Assembly (NCBI GenBank): GCA_900472175.1
Contig: UCHD01000001.1
Span: 620,001-684,000, forward strand
Origin: Hyphomicrobiales bacterium
Lineage (GTDB): Bacteria; Pseudomonadota; Alphaproteobacteria; Rhizobiales; Rhizobiaceae
Reading direction: 5' to 3'
Length of the DNA: 64,000 nucleotides
Made by a program: the position numbers and the translations under genes. The notes under the pieces are model-generated. The model searched no databases and was not told the DNA's origin. It saw only the letters and a program-made list of their open reading frames with translations. Of the stretch, positions 1 through 9,238 are shown piece by piece; the first letter of the stretch is position 1; every line of letters starts with the position of its first letter.

Positions 1-2
1 TC

Positions 3-1400
3 AACACGGTGCCGACGCTGATCGAGTTCCTGATGACGGCGGTGATCTTCTGGTGGGGGTATGGTTTCAGCTATCTGCTCGTCACCGCCGTGACCGTTGC
101 GGTCTATATCTGGTTTACCATCAAGGCGAGCGACTGGCGCATCTCGATCCGCCGGTCGATGAATGACAGCGATACCGACGCCAATACCAAGGCGATCGAT
201 TCCCTCCTGAACTTCGAAACCGTAAAATATTTCGGCAACGAGCAGATGGAGGCCCAGCGCTTCGATCAGTCGATGGAGCGTTACGAACGTTCGGCCACCC
301 AGGTTTGGACGTCGCTTGGCTGGCTGAACTTCGGCCAAGCGGTGATTTTCGGGGCCGGTACGGCAATCATGATGGTGATGTCGGCATTGGCGGTACAACG
401 CGGCGAACAATCGCTTGGCGATTTCGTTTTCATCAATGCCATGCTGATGCAGCTTTCCATTCCGCTTAATTTCATCGGCTTCGTCTACCGCGAAATCCGC
501 CAGGGCCTGACCGATATCGAGCAGATGTTCGATCTGCTGGAAGTAGAGGCAGAAGTCGTCGATAGTCCGGATGCCAGGGAACTGGCGATCGACAGGGGCG
601 CCATCGCCTTCAAGGATGTGCATTTTGCCTATGATCCGGCCCGGCCGATTCTCAAGGGCATCTCGTTCGAAGTTCCGGCCGGAAAGACGGTCGCCGTCGT
701 CGGTCCCTCGGGTGCTGGAAAATCCACCTTGTCGCGGCTGCTCTACCGGTTCTACGACGTGCAGGAAGGTTCGATCACCATCGATGGCCAGGATGTGCGC
801 GATGTGAAGCAGAAGAGCCTGCGCGCCGTGATCGGCATGGTGCCGCAGGATACCGTGCTGTTCAACGACACCATTGCCTACAATATCCGCTACGGGCGCA
901 CATCCGCCACGCAGGCCGAAGTAGAGGCTGCAGCAGACATCGCCCAGATCGGTGGTTTCATCAAGAGTCTGCCGGAAGGTTATGGCGCCATGGTCGGCGA
1001 GCGCGGCCTGAAGCTGTCGGGCGGCGAGAAGCAGCGCGTGGCGATTGCTCGCACTGTTTTGAAAAGCCCACCGATCCTGATCCTCGATGAGGCGACCTCG
1101 GCACTCGATACCCGCACCGAGCAGGAAATCCAGACGGCCCTCGACATCGTCTCGCAGAATCGCACGACGCTGGTCATCGCCCACCGGCTGTCCACCGTCA
1201 TCCATGCCGACGAGATCATCGTGCTGAAGGACGGCGGCATCGCCGAGCGCGGCACCCATGGCGAGTTGATTGACCGCGACGGTCTCTACGCCTCGATGTG
1301 GAACCGTCAGCGCGAGGCAACGCAGGCGGAAGAGACACTCAAGAAGGTCCGCGAAAGCGACGATCTCGGCGTCATCGTTCGTGGCCCGGCAGCGGTCTGA
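3..1400 (+). CDS. Atm1-type ABC exporter, ATP-binding/permease half-transporter (5' truncated by window)
   Basis: The reading frame is open to the window edge, so the N-terminal transmembrane helices are missing. What remains is the end of the type-I exporter membrane domain followed by a nucleotide-binding domain. Counting from the codon at 9, Walker [10 protein letters not shown] is at about residue 232, the LSGGEK signature at about 336, then the ILILDEATS Walker B and a switch His in IAHRLS. The membrane part carries the NDSDTDANTKAIDSLLNFE stretch characteristic of Atm1/HMT exporters, which move glutathione-linked sulfur or metal compounds. It is convergent with the VOC gene, with only a few bases between. 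Family confident; substrate not determinable. Confidence 0.9.
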   Translation, partial: NTVPTLIEFLMTAVIFWWGYGFSYLLVTAVTVAVYIWFTIKASDWRISIRRSMNDSDTDANTKAIDSLLNFETVKYFGNEQMEAQRFDQSMERYERSATQVWTSLGWLNFGQAVIFGAGTAIMMVMSALAVQRGEQSLGDFVFINAMLMQLSIPLNFIGFVYREIRQGLTDIEQMFDLLEVEAEVVDSPDARELAIDRGAIAFKDVHFAYDPARPILKGISFEVPAGKTVAVVGPSGAGKSTLSRLLYRFYDVQEGSITIDGQDVRDVKQKSLRAVIGMVPQDTVLFNDTIAYNIRYGRTSATQAEVEAAADIAQIGGFIKSLPEGYGAMVGERGLKLSGGEKQRVAIARTVLKSPPILILDEATSALDTRTEQEIQTALDIVSQNRTTLVIAHRLSTVIHADEIIVLKDGGIAERGTHGELIDRDGLYASMWNRQREATQAEETLKKVRESDDLGVIVRGPAAV

Positions 1401-1403
1401 GCG

Positions 1404-1823
1404 TCACTCGCCCGGCCCTGCAAACAGGATCAGGTTGCCGTCCGGATCAAGCACGATGAAAGTCCGTGCGCCCCAAGGCTGTGTCTTCAATGTCTGGTGG
1501 AGGGCAATCTCGGCCGCCTGATACTCAAGAAAGAGTGCCTTGATATCAGCGGCACTGTCGATCGTGATCGATGCCGACAGCAATTCCTCGCGCTGCCGGA
1601 TATCGCCCACGAACACAGGTTCTGACACAAGCCGCAGGCACAGCCGTGCCTTGTCCCGTTCAACGAGGCCGTAGAACGGCGGGTCGCCAGAGGCGAAATC
1701 TACTGTGAAGCCGAGTTTTTCCGTGAAAAAGGCAAGGGATGCGGCGAAATCGGAGACATAGAGGACCGCTTCTGTTCCGCTGAGATAGGGACGTTCAGAG
1801 ATCGTTTCGACCGGATTGTTCAT
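1404..1823 (-). CDS. VOC superfamily (glyoxalase/bleomycin-resistance-like) protein
   Basis: 139 aa, the usual size for a single-chain VOC protein. It has the two beta-alpha-beta-beta-beta modules of the fold: residues ~15-65 ([20 protein letters not shown]) and ~80-137, ending with the typical [20 protein letters not shown]. The final VLDPDGN is a VOC hallmark. The substrate (glyoxal adduct, antibiotic or aromatic diol) cannot be told. Transcribed towards the ABC exporter and away from psd. Confidence 0.85.
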   Translation of the reverse strand: MNNPVETISERPYLSGTEAVLYVSDFAASLAFFTEKLGFTVDFASGDPPFYGLVERDKARLCLRLVSEPVFVGDIRQREELLSASITIDSAADIKALFLEYQAAEIALHQTLKTQPWGARTFIVLDPDGNLILFAGPGE

Positions 1824-2014
1824 GCTATCGGCTCCTGCCGATGCGTCCTACAGCAACGCGGAAAATGTGCCTGCTTCCACGGGGAATTGTCAAGGTTGCA
1901 AGTGCGAAGGAGCGAAGAGCCTTGCGCTACAGTGGGCTATTCACTGCGCCGCATTGCTCCCGCCATGTTTTCAGGCTAGGTCGATGGCGTCGAATTTGCA
2001 GGAGATGCCGTAAG

Positions 2015-2713
2015 ATGAGCTTGATCAACACAGTGCGCAACACGCTGGTTCCGGTGCACAAGGAAGGTTATCGCTTTATTGCCGGTTTCTTCGTTGTTTC
2101 GCTGGTTCTCGGTTTCCTTTGGGAGCCACTGATGTGGATCGGTTTCATCCTGACAGCCTGGTGCGCCTATTTCTTCCGCGATCCCGAGCGCATGACGCCG
2201 CTCGACGACGATCTGGTGATCAGTCCGGCCGATGGCCGCGTCTCGTCGATCGCGATGATGACGCCGCCGGAGGAACTTGGCCTTGGAACGGTGCCGATGC
2301 TGCGCATCACCGTGTTCATGAATGTCTTCAATTGCCATGTGAACCGTGCACCGATGCGCGGCAAGATCAGCCGGATCGCCTACCGGGCCGGCAAATTCGT
2401 CAATGCCGAACTCGACAAGGCGAGCCATGAGAACGAGCGCAACGGCCTCGTCATCGAAACCACGCATGGCGACATCGGCGTCGTCCAGATTGCCGGCCTC
2501 GTTGCCCGGCGCATCATGTGCTGGTCGGCCCCGAACGACACGCTGCAGGTGGGCGAACGGTTCGGCCTCATCCGCTTCGGCTCGCGTCTTGATGTCTTCC
2601 TGCCGGAAGGTGCCGAGCCCCGCGTCAGCCTTGGCCAAACGGCCATTGCCGGTGAAACCGTTCTGGCCGAATTCGGCTCTGCCAAGGGACCGGTCATCAG
2701 CCGTCGCGGTTGA
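2015..2713 (+). CDS. psd: Phosphatidylserine decarboxylase (proenzyme)
   Basis: 232 aa. It converts phosphatidylserine to phosphatidylethanolamine at the inner membrane. An N-terminal hydrophobic stretch (~21-52) precedes the catalytic region. The Gly189-Ser190 pair in [11 protein letters not shown] is the expected self-cleavage site that yields the pyruvoyl alpha chain, as in the short rhizobial-type Psd. The frame is open upstream to 1841, but ATG 2015 with GGAG at 2001-2004 matches the family start. pssA follows 32 bp downstream, so both steps of PE synthesis are probably co-transcribed. Confidence 0.95.
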   Translation: MSLINTVRNTLVPVHKEGYRFIAGFFVVSLVLGFLWEPLMWIGFILTAWCAYFFRDPERMTPLDDDLVISPADGRVSSIAMMTPPEELGLGTVPMLRITVFMNVFNCHVNRAPMRGKISRIAYRAGKFVNAELDKASHENERNGLVIETTHGDIGVVQIAGLVARRIMCWSAPNDTLQVGERFGLIRFGSRLDVFLPEGAEPRVSLGQTAIAGETVLAEFGSAKGPVISRRG

Positions 2714-2745
2714 TGCAAGAGGCGAAAGCGAAACAGGAGCAGATC

Positions 2746-3603
2746 ATGGAAACGCCCTTTCCGCCCTTTGACCCGCACGGCCCGAACGACGACGAGGCCC
2801 GTGGCCCGCGCCTTCGGGAAATTCCCTTGCGGCTGCTCGTCCCCAATCTCATCACCGTGCTTGCCATCTGTGCCGGGCTTTCCGGCATTCGTCTCGCCTT
2901 CGAAGGGCGTTTCGAACTTGCCGTTGCCATGGTGCTGGTCGCTGCCTTCCTCGATGGTATCGATGGGCGTGTCGCCCGCCTTTTGAAGGCGACGTCGAAA
3001 TTCGGCGTGCAGATGGATTCGCTCGCCGACATCGTCAATTTCGGCGTCGCGCCGGCGCTCGTCCTCTATGCCTATGTGCTTGATCAGGCACGGTCGTTTG
3101 GCTGGATCGCCGCGCTGATCTACGTCATCGCCGCCGGTCTTCGTCTGGCCCGTTTCAATGTCATGGCCGAGCGCGACATCAAGGCCAAATGGCAGTCGGA
3201 GTATTTCGTCGGCGTGCCGGCCCCGGCCGGAGCCATGCTGGTTTTGCTGCCCGTCTATCTTGGGCTGCTGGGCGTCGAGACGGACCGCGTGCTGGGCCTG
3301 ATTTCGTCCGCCTACACCGTCCTCATTGCATTCCTGCTCGTCAGCCGCCTGCCGGTCTGGTCGGGCAAGTCGGAAAACCGCGTCCGTCGCGATCTGGTTC
3401 TGCCGGTCATTCTGGTTGTCGTTCTTTATGTCGCAACGCTGATGAGCTTCACGTGGGAAACGATGGCCATTACTGCGGTCGGCTATCTGCTGACGCTGCC
3501 GTTCGGCGCGCGCGCCTGGCACCGCAAATATGGCAGCAAATGGCCGGGCCATCCCGATCACGCATCGCCGGGCGAAGATGGCCTGCCGGGCGACAAGACG
3601 TAA
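2746..3603 (+). CDS. pssA: CDP-diacylglycerol--serine O-phosphatidyltransferase
   Basis: 285 aa integral membrane enzyme that makes phosphatidylserine from CDP-diacylglycerol and serine. The complete CDP-alcohol phosphotransferase motif is present: D70, D73-G74, A77-R78, G87, D91 and D95. Six to eight hydrophobic helices follow the charged N-terminus. ATG 2746 was chosen because AGGAG lies six bases upstream. Earlier in-frame TTG 2710 and ATG 2713 (the latter overlapping the psd stop) are possible but have a poorer ribosome site. A strong hairpin terminator lies about 50 bp downstream. Confidence 0.95.
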   Translation: METPFPPFDPHGPNDDEARGPRLREIPLRLLVPNLITVLAICAGLSGIRLAFEGRFELAVAMVLVAAFLDGIDGRVARLLKATSKFGVQMDSLADIVNFGVAPALVLYAYVLDQARSFGWIAALIYVIAAGLRLARFNVMAERDIKAKWQSEYFVGVPAPAGAMLVLLPVYLGLLGVETDRVLGLISSAYTVLIAFLLVSRLPVWSGKSENRVRRDLVLPVILVVVLYVATLMSFTWETMAITAVGYLLTLPFGARAWHRKYGSKWPGHPDHASPGEDGLPGDKT

Positions 3604-3651
3604 CCTGTCGAGCTGCCCTGGCTGATCTGGATTGCCAAACCAATCGACTTG

Positions 3652-3690
3652 AACGACCGCCGCAAACCGGGATTTTGCGGCGGTCGTTTT
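3652..3690 (+). terminator. Rho-independent terminator after psd-pssA
   Basis: A perfect 15-bp inverted repeat (3652-3666 with 3674-3688, core CGACCGCCGCAAA) has a 7-nt loop and ends in a T run on the plus strand. It separates the phospholipid genes from the tetracycline-type gene downstream, which therefore needs its own promoter. Confidence 0.85.
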
Positions 3691-3823
3691 CATTTTCTGC
3701 CAATGGTGCACCGGGCCTGTGCTTGACATGTGCTCGGACCGGCCAGTAGGTTTGCCGCGCGTACGGTTGACAATATCATCATCTGACGCATCCCGCCGTT
3801 ATCGTTCAACCGGAGAGGTCCCA

Positions 3824-3934
3824 ATGCGTCGACTCATTTCTCACGAAAATCCTGTTCGAAATTCTGAGAAATTGAGGTTCCATGCGCACTTTGAATCTGG
3901 GCATCCTCGCCCATGTGGATGCTGGCAAGACTAG
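3824..3934 (+). CDS. Possible leader ORF (36 codons) overlapping the start of the ribosomal protection gene
   Basis: ATG 3824 is preceded by GGAGAGG at 3812-3818, a better ribosome site than the GAGG before the main gene at 3882. The frame runs 36 codons and stops at 3932-3934, about 50 bp inside the next gene in another frame. TTGACA hexamers at 3723-3728 and 3767-3772 could serve upstream promoters, though no convincing -10 was found. tet(M)-class genes in Gram-positives carry attenuating leader peptides; whether this ORF works that way is inference. The peptide resembles nothing I recognise. Confidence 0.3.
   Translation: MRRLISHENPVRNSEKLRFHAHFESGHPRPCGCWQD
3836..3872 (+). promoter_or_regulatory. 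Bulged hairpin just upstream of the ribosomal protection gene start
   Basis: ATTTCTCA (3836-3843) pairs with TGAGAAAT (3865-3872), and CGAA (3844-3847) pairs with TTCG (3855-3858), leaving a 7-nt loop and a 6-nt bulge. The structure ends one base before the weak GAGG ribosome site (3874-3877) of the gene at 3882 and lies inside the upstream ORF. Translation of that ORF would melt it, so a coupling or attenuation role is plausible but untested. Confidence 0.4.
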
Positions 3935-5837
3935 CCTTACCGAACGGCTGCTTTTTGATTGCGGCGTCATCGACAAGCTCGGCAACGTCGATACCGGCAA
4001 TACACAAACCGACAGTCTTGAACTTGAACGGCAACGCGGCATCACCATCAAGGCCGCCGTGGTTTCGTTTCGTGTCGGCGATATCGTCGTCAATCTCATC
4101 GATACACCCGGTCACCCCGACTTCATCGCCGAAGTCGATCGGGTGGTTGGATTGCTGGACGCCGCGATCGTCGTTGTTTCGGCCGTGGAAGGCGTGCAGG
4201 CGCAAACGCGCGTTCTTGTCCGTGCATTACAGCGTTTTTCCGTGCCGTTTGTTTTCTTCATCAACAAGGTTGATCGCCTTGGCGCGCGCTATGACAAGGT
4301 TGTGGAGGATATCGCCGCCCAGTTGCGGATCCGGCCCATTGCCATGTCGGCCGTTACCGACGCCGGCAGCAAGCGGGCGCGCGTGGAGGCCCTTGATCCG
4401 GCAAGCGACCCGCTTTTCACAATCCTGTGCGAAACGCTTGCCGAAAACGATGAGGTCTTGCTGGGCGATTATGTCCAGGCCTCCGGCCGCATCACTGATG
4501 GAAGGCTTGGCAGCGCCTTGACCAGCCAGGTTGCGGCAGACCTTGTACACCCGGCTTTTGCCGGGGCCGCAATGACCGGTACCGGTGTCGCAGAGTTGAC
4601 ATCGGCCATAACAACGATGCTGCCAGCCCGCTTTCTTGACCCAAACGGACCGGTCGCCGGAAAGATCTTCAAGATCGAGCGCGGATGGGGCGGTGAAAAG
4701 CTGTCTTACCTTTATCTGACATCCGGCACCGTTCAACTCCGGCAATCTCTGAATTTGCCGGCCGGCCCGGCCAGAGTGACCGGGATCCATGTTTTCGAAC
4801 AGGGGCGGGTTCACGGTGTTACCAGCTTCCATGCCGGGCAGATCGCACGGGTCGGCGGGCTGAACGGTGCCCGGATAGGCGATAGGGTGGGGAGCGGCCT
4901 GGTTCCAGGTGGCCGTGCGCATTTTGCCCCACCGACGCTGGAAACGCGGGTTCGGGCACAACGCCCCTCCGCCAGCGCGGCGTTATGGCTTGCCCTCAAT
5001 CAGCTGGCCGAGCAGGACCCGTTGATCAATCTGCGCCGCAATGACGATACCAATGACGTCTTTCTGTCGCTCTATGGTGAGGTCCAGAAGGAGATTATCC
5101 AGTCGACACTGCTGACGGACTTCAGTCTTGAGGCAATATTCGAGGAGAGCACGGTCATCTGCGTGGAGCGCCTTGCCGGCATCGGGTCCGGTCTGGAGCT
5201 CATGTTCAAGGACCCCAATCCGTTTATTGCCACCGTTGGACTGCGCGTCGAACCACGGCCGGAAGGGGCGGGCAACAGCTTTGCTTTGGAAGTGGATGTC
5301 GGCCAGATGCCTGCAAGCTTCTACCGCGCAGCCGAAGAGGCCGTATTCGAGACGCTCAAGCAGGGGCTTTCCGGCTGGCAGATCATCGATTGCCATGTGG
5401 CGCTGACGGAGGCTCGGCAAAGCTCGCCAACAAGCACGGCCGGGGACTTCCGGCAATTGACGCCGCTGGTTCTGGCAACGGCGCTATCGGCCGCGCAGAC
5501 CTTCATATGTCAGCCAGTCAGCCGCTTCTCCATCGAGGCTCCCTCGACGGCCATCAGCGGCGTGCTCATGGCATTGGCGAAATCCGGAGCAACGACGACA
5601 GATACCGTCATCGTTGAGGCGGCAGCACGGCTGGAGGGTACGATCGCCTCTTCGATGATCCAGGCCATCCAGCAACAGCTGCCGGGGCTGACCAGCGGCG
5701 CAGGGACGATGGAGGCGTCCTTTGATCATTATGCGCCACTGACTGGCCCACCGCGTATGCGAGAGCGTTCGGCGATCGATCCGTTCAACCGCTCTGAATA
5801 TTTGTTGCGCACGCGGCGAAACTTTACCGGGGTCTAA
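3882..5837 (+). CDS. Tet(M)/OtrA-type ribosomal protection GTPase (tetracycline resistance family)
   Basis: 651 aa, slightly longer than Tet(M). EF-G-like translational GTPase: G1 AHVDAGKT (10-17), G2 RGIT (52-55), G3 DTPGH (74-78), G4 NKVD (128-131), followed by domains II-V. The opening NLGILAHVDAGKTSLTERLL and the C-terminal FDHY...NRSEYLL region read as the actinomycete OtrA-like branch rather than EF-G (no G' insertion, shorter). Members bind the ribosome and dislodge tetracycline. Many proteobacterial homologues are chromosomal and of unproven resistance activity, so the drug phenotype is inference. Flanked by a terminator upstream and convergent with the SDR gene. Confidence 0.88.
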   Translation: MRTLNLGILAHVDAGKTSLTERLLFDCGVIDKLGNVDTGNTQTDSLELERQRGITIKAAVVSFRVGDIVVNLIDTPGHPDFIAEVDRVVGLLDAAIVVVSAVEGVQAQTRVLVRALQRFSVPFVFFINKVDRLGARYDKVVEDIAAQLRIRPIAMSAVTDAGSKRARVEALDPASDPLFTILCETLAENDEVLLGDYVQASGRITDGRLGSALTSQVAADLVHPAFAGAAMTGTGVAELTSAITTMLPARFLDPNGPVAGKIFKIERGWGGEKLSYLYLTSGTVQLRQSLNLPAGPARVTGIHVFEQGRVHGVTSFHAGQIARVGGLNGARIGDRVGSGLVPGGRAHFAPPTLETRVRAQRPSASAALWLALNQLAEQDPLINLRRNDDTNDVFLSLYGEVQKEIIQSTLLTDFSLEAIFEESTVICVERLAGIGSGLELMFKDPNPFIATVGLRVEPRPEGAGNSFALEVDVGQMPASFYRAAEEAVFETLKQGLSGWQIIDCHVALTEARQSSPTSTAGDFRQLTPLVLATALSAAQTFICQPVSRFSIEAPSTAISGVLMALAKSGATTTDTVIVEAAARLEGTIASSMIQAIQQQLPGLTSGAGTMEASFDHYAPLTGPPRMRERSAIDPFNRSEYLLRTRRNFTGV

Positions 5838-5867
5838 CCCGGCAAGCGGCGAGGAGCGCGCGGCAGA

Positions 5868-6608
5868 TCAATCCGGCAGGCGGTAATCGACGATGCGGTT
5901 TTCGCGCACGATGAAGAGCTTGCCGGTCTCCGTCTGATCTGGCCCCACCAGCGGCAGCAACTTTGCTGCGACTTCGGACGGATGCGGTACAGTCGACGGG
6001 TCTTCGCCTGGAATGGCCTGTGCCCGCATGGCAGTGCGGGTGGCGCCGGGATCGACCGAGAGGATGCGCAAGGGCAGGCGCTGCGTTTCCCCGGCCCAGG
6101 TGCGGGCCAGCGCTTCGACGGCGGCCTTGGAGGCAGAGTAGGGTCCCCAGAAGGGCTTGCACTTATGGGCGGCGCTTGACGACAGGATGAGGGCACGTCC
6201 GGCGTCGGACTGCTGCAGCAACGGATCGACGGAGCGGATCAGCCGCCAGGTGGCCGTGACGTTGACGGTCATCACTTTCTCGAACACCTTGGCCTCGACA
6301 TGGCCGACCGGCGAGATAACGCCGAGCACGCCGGCATTGGCGACGAGAATGTCCAGCTTGCCCCAGCGTTCGTTGATGGCGCCGCCGAGCTTGTCGATCG
6401 CTGCCATGTCGGCAAGGTCGAAGGGAACCAGCGTGGCGGGCAGGCCGCCCGCGGACTTGATCGCGTCATCGAGATCTTCCAGGCCGCCGACCGTGCGGGC
6501 GCAGGCAATAACCTGTGCGCCGGCTTTCGCCAGTTCAAGCGCTGTGAAATAGCCGATGCCGCGCGATGCGCCGGTGACCAAGGCGATGCGGCCCTTGAGA
6601 TCGATCAT
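5868..6608 (-). CDS. SDR family NAD(P)-dependent oxidoreductase
   Basis: 246 aa classical short-chain dehydrogenase. The cofactor motif TGASRGIG is at 12-19, NAG at 91-93, serines at 143-145, and catalytic Tyr157 and Lys161 sit in YSASK. Rossmann fold throughout; substrate unknown. It lies 128 bp downstream of purF on the same strand, an arrangement common in Rhizobiaceae, so it is probably read from the cvpA-purF region or a weak promoter in the gap. Confidence 0.9.
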   Translation of the reverse strand: MIDLKGRIALVTGASRGIGYFTALELAKAGAQVIACARTVGGLEDLDDAIKSAGGLPATLVPFDLADMAAIDKLGGAINERWGKLDILVANAGVLGVISPVGHVEAKVFEKVMTVNVTATWRLIRSVDPLLQQSDAGRALILSSSAAHKCKPFWGPYSASKAAVEALARTWAGETQRLPLRILSVDPGATRTAMRAQAIPGEDPSTVPHPSEVAAKLLPLVGPDQTETGKLFIVRENRIVDYRLPD

Positions 6609-6736
6609 GTCTGGGTGGCTCCGAATTCATTGATGCGGGCTTGCTGTGCCACACGTCCGGCGTCCGGCGCAAGCCGGGAACCGGATTTGAGGAAACAAGC
6701 GCGATCCTCAAGCCCCTTCGGGCTCAAGGAAGGGGA

Positions 6737-8227
6737 TCAGCCATTGCTGGCGAGCATGGAGAGTTTGGGGCTTACGGCTTCACCATTCTTGTCGAGCAAC
6801 CGCGTCGGATAGTCGCCGGTGAAATAGTGGTCGGTAAACTGCGGCCGGGCATTGTTGCGGTCTTCACCGCCGACGGCACGATACAGGCCATCGATCGTCA
6901 GGAACTCCAGCGAATCAGCGCCAATGAATTTCGCCATCGCCTTGATGTCGTTGTACTGGTTGGCGAGCAGCTTGTCGGCGTTCGGCGTGTCGATCCCGTA
7001 GAAATCGGGATAGAAAATCATTGGGCTGGCAACGCGGATATGAACTTCGGTTGCGCCGGCATCGCGGATCATCTGAACGATCTTCAGCGAGGTGGTGCCG
7101 CGCACGATCGAATCGTCGACGAGCACGACACGCTTGCCTTCGATCATCGCCCGGTTTGCCGAATGCTTCAGCTTGACGCCGAAAGCGCGGATCTGCTGCG
7201 TCGGCTCGATGAAGGTGCGGCCAACATAATGGTTGCGGATGATGCCAAGTTCAAAGGGAATGCCACTCGCTTGTGCGTAGCCGATCGCAGCCGGCGTTCC
7301 GCCATCCGGAACGGGAACGACCACATCAGCGTCAACCGGCGATTCCTTGGCGAGATTGATGCCCATGTTCTTGCGCGCCACATAGACGTTGCGGCCGCCG
7401 ACCACGGAATCGGGACGGGCGAAATAGACATATTCGAACAGGCAGAGCCGTTCCGGCTGCGGATTGACGGGCTTGCGCGCATCGATCTGGATCGAGCCGT
7501 CGGCCTGGATCTCGCAGATGATCACTTCACCGTTTTCGACGTCGCGGATGTATTTCGCGCCGATAATGTCGAGCGCGCAGGTTTCCGAGCAGAAGATCGG
7601 CTTGCCGTCGAGTTCGCCCATGACCAGCGGCCGGATGCCGGTGGGGTCGCGGGCCGCGATCAGCTTGGTGCGGGTCATGGCCACCATCGAATAACCGCCT
7701 TCCATCTGCCGGATAGCATCGATGAAACGGTCGGCTGTGGAAGTATGACGCGAGCGGGCGATGAGATGAAGAACGACTTCGGTATCCGATGTCGACTGAC
7801 AGATGGCACCGGTGGCGATAATCTGGCGGCGCAGCGTCAGGCCGTTGGTGAAGTTGCCGTTATGGGCGATGGCGATGCCGCCGACTTCAAGCTCGGCAAA
7901 CAGCGGCTGGACGTTGCGCAGCGCCACTTCGCCGGTTGTCGAATAACGCGTGTGGCCGATCGAGATGCTGCCCGGCAGTTTTGCGAGGATCGCCGGATCG
8001 GTATAGTGGTCACCGACCAGGCCCATGCGCTTTTCGGTATGGAACTGCTTGCCGTCGAAGGTGACGATACCGGCGGCTTCCTGGCCGCGATGCTGGAGGG
8101 CGTGCAGCCCGAGGGCCGTCAGCGTCGCGGCATCCGGGTGTCCCAGAATGCCGAACACGCCGCATTCTTCATGCAGCGTGTCGCCGTCGATCTCATCGTG
8201 AATTTCTGCGGCTCGCAAATGGGTCAT
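6737..8227 (-). CDS. purF: Amidophosphoribosyltransferase
   Basis: 496 aa. First committed step of purine synthesis: PRPP plus glutamine gives phosphoribosylamine. A short propeptide precedes Cys22 in HEECGVFGI, the N-terminal nucleophile of the class-II glutaminase domain. The C-terminal phosphoribosyltransferase domain has the PRPP loop VVLVDDSIVRGTTS at about 366-379. The frame opens upstream to an ATG at 8269, but that start lacks a ribosome site; ATG 8227 has AAAGG upstream. A 7-bp inverted repeat (ATAATTC 8345-8351 / GAATTAT 8372-8378) lies in the upstream gap, role unknown. Confidence 0.95.
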   Translation of the reverse strand: MTHLRAAEIHDEIDGDTLHEECGVFGILGHPDAATLTALGLHALQHRGQEAAGIVTFDGKQFHTEKRMGLVGDHYTDPAILAKLPGSISIGHTRYSTTGEVALRNVQPLFAELEVGGIAIAHNGNFTNGLTLRRQIIATGAICQSTSDTEVVLHLIARSRHTSTADRFIDAIRQMEGGYSMVAMTRTKLIAARDPTGIRPLVMGELDGKPIFCSETCALDIIGAKYIRDVENGEVIICEIQADGSIQIDARKPVNPQPERLCLFEYVYFARPDSVVGGRNVYVARKNMGINLAKESPVDADVVVPVPDGGTPAAIGYAQASGIPFELGIIRNHYVGRTFIEPTQQIRAFGVKLKHSANRAMIEGKRVVLVDDSIVRGTTSLKIVQMIRDAGATEVHIRVASPMIFYPDFYGIDTPNADKLLANQYNDIKAMAKFIGADSLEFLTIDGLYRAVGGEDRNNARPQFTDHYFTGDYPTRLLDKNGEAVSPKLSMLASNG

Positions 8228-8439
8228 CGCTGTTGGCCTTTGTGTTAACGGCTGGAACGCGTTTGGCATATCGTATCAGGTCTTTACAGCAACGCGTGTC
8301 ATTCCCGACATGTATTGGTCGCTGCGGCATTTCTAATGTACTGGATAATTCCCGGATCGGCTCCGATTTAAGAATTATGCAGCAGGCCTTCAAGCCGTCA
8401 TGGCCTGAGGGTTTCACATATCATCGTTGCAAAATGGAC

Positions 8440-8461
8440 AGAGCCCGCAAAAGCGGGCTCT
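8440..8461 (-). terminator. Hairpin terminator after cvpA
   Basis: AGAGCCCGC pairs with GCGGGCTCT around a 4-nt loop, between the cvpA stop and the purF promoter region. The following T run on the minus strand is weak, so efficiency is uncertain. Confidence 0.55.
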
Positions 8462-8478
8462 CATTCTATCGTTCGGCC

Positions 8479-9096
8479 TTAGCCGTTTGTCGCTGCACCA
8501 TTGGTGGCAGGCGTTTCTTCGGCTGGCGGCTGGGTTGTCGTCGTGCCGCCGGTGCCTTCGTTTTCGCCTTCGCCGGTCGTATCCTTGCCGCGCAGGCGGT
8601 CGAGGATCGTCGCATCGGCATTTTCAGGCAGGAGTGCGATCAGCTTGCCGCCGAGATTGTCGAGCAGCGGCTTGGATTTGGCTGTGGTGACCCAGACCGG
8701 CTGCTGCTGCGGTGCAACCAGCCAGTTGAAGAACAGCATGGCAACGACCACGAGCAGCACGCCGCGTGCTGCGCCGAAGAGAAAGCCGAGTGTCCGGTCC
8801 AATGCACCGATGCGGCTGTCGATGATGAAATCGGCGATCCGCATGGTGATGAAGGAAACGATGATCAGCGCCACCAGGAAGACGACGCCGGCCGAGCCGA
8901 TCATCGCAACGGTGTCGCTGCTGGTGTAGTTCTTTGCGTAAGGCAGAAGGTACGGATAGAGGAAATAGGCGGCAGCCGCGGCGCCGAGCCAGCTTGCGAC
9001 CGACAGAACTTCCCGGGAAAAGCCGCGAACCATGGCCAGGATGGCCGAGAAAAGCGCGACGCCGAGAACGATACCGTCGAGAATTGTAATGGGCAT
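8479..9096 (-). CDS. cvpA: CvpA family membrane protein
   Basis: 205 aa with four predicted membrane helices (about 5-25, 30-50, 63-85, 100-125) and a low-complexity tail rich in Thr, Gly, Glu, Pro and Asn that is probably disordered. CvpA proteins are linked to colicin V production and envelope stress in enterobacteria; the molecular role is unclear. Gene order radA-cvpA-purF is standard in the group. A hairpin follows the stop. Confidence 0.88.
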   Translation of the reverse strand: MPITILDGIVLGVALFSAILAMVRGFSREVLSVASWLGAAAAAYFLYPYLLPYAKNYTSSDTVAMIGSAGVVFLVALIIVSFITMRIADFIIDSRIGALDRTLGFLFGAARGVLLVVVAMLFFNWLVAPQQQPVWVTTAKSKPLLDNLGGKLIALLPENADATILDRLRGKDTTGEGENEGTGGTTTTQPPAEETPATNGAATNG

Positions 9097-9238
9097 ATTG
9101 TCCTACTCCGAAACCGCCTTGAGGCGGCCCCCGCTGATTTTCCGCGAACCATATATGATGACGCGAAAGGCGTCTTTCGATGGTCCATGATTGAACACTG
9201 TTTTCACCGGAATTCGCCATTTTTAAGCGGCGGTTTCC

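Noticed and set aside
1841-2014. 58-residue N-terminal extension of Psd
   Set aside because: The extension is not family-like, and ATG 2015 with an upstream GGAG gives the expected 232-aa protein.
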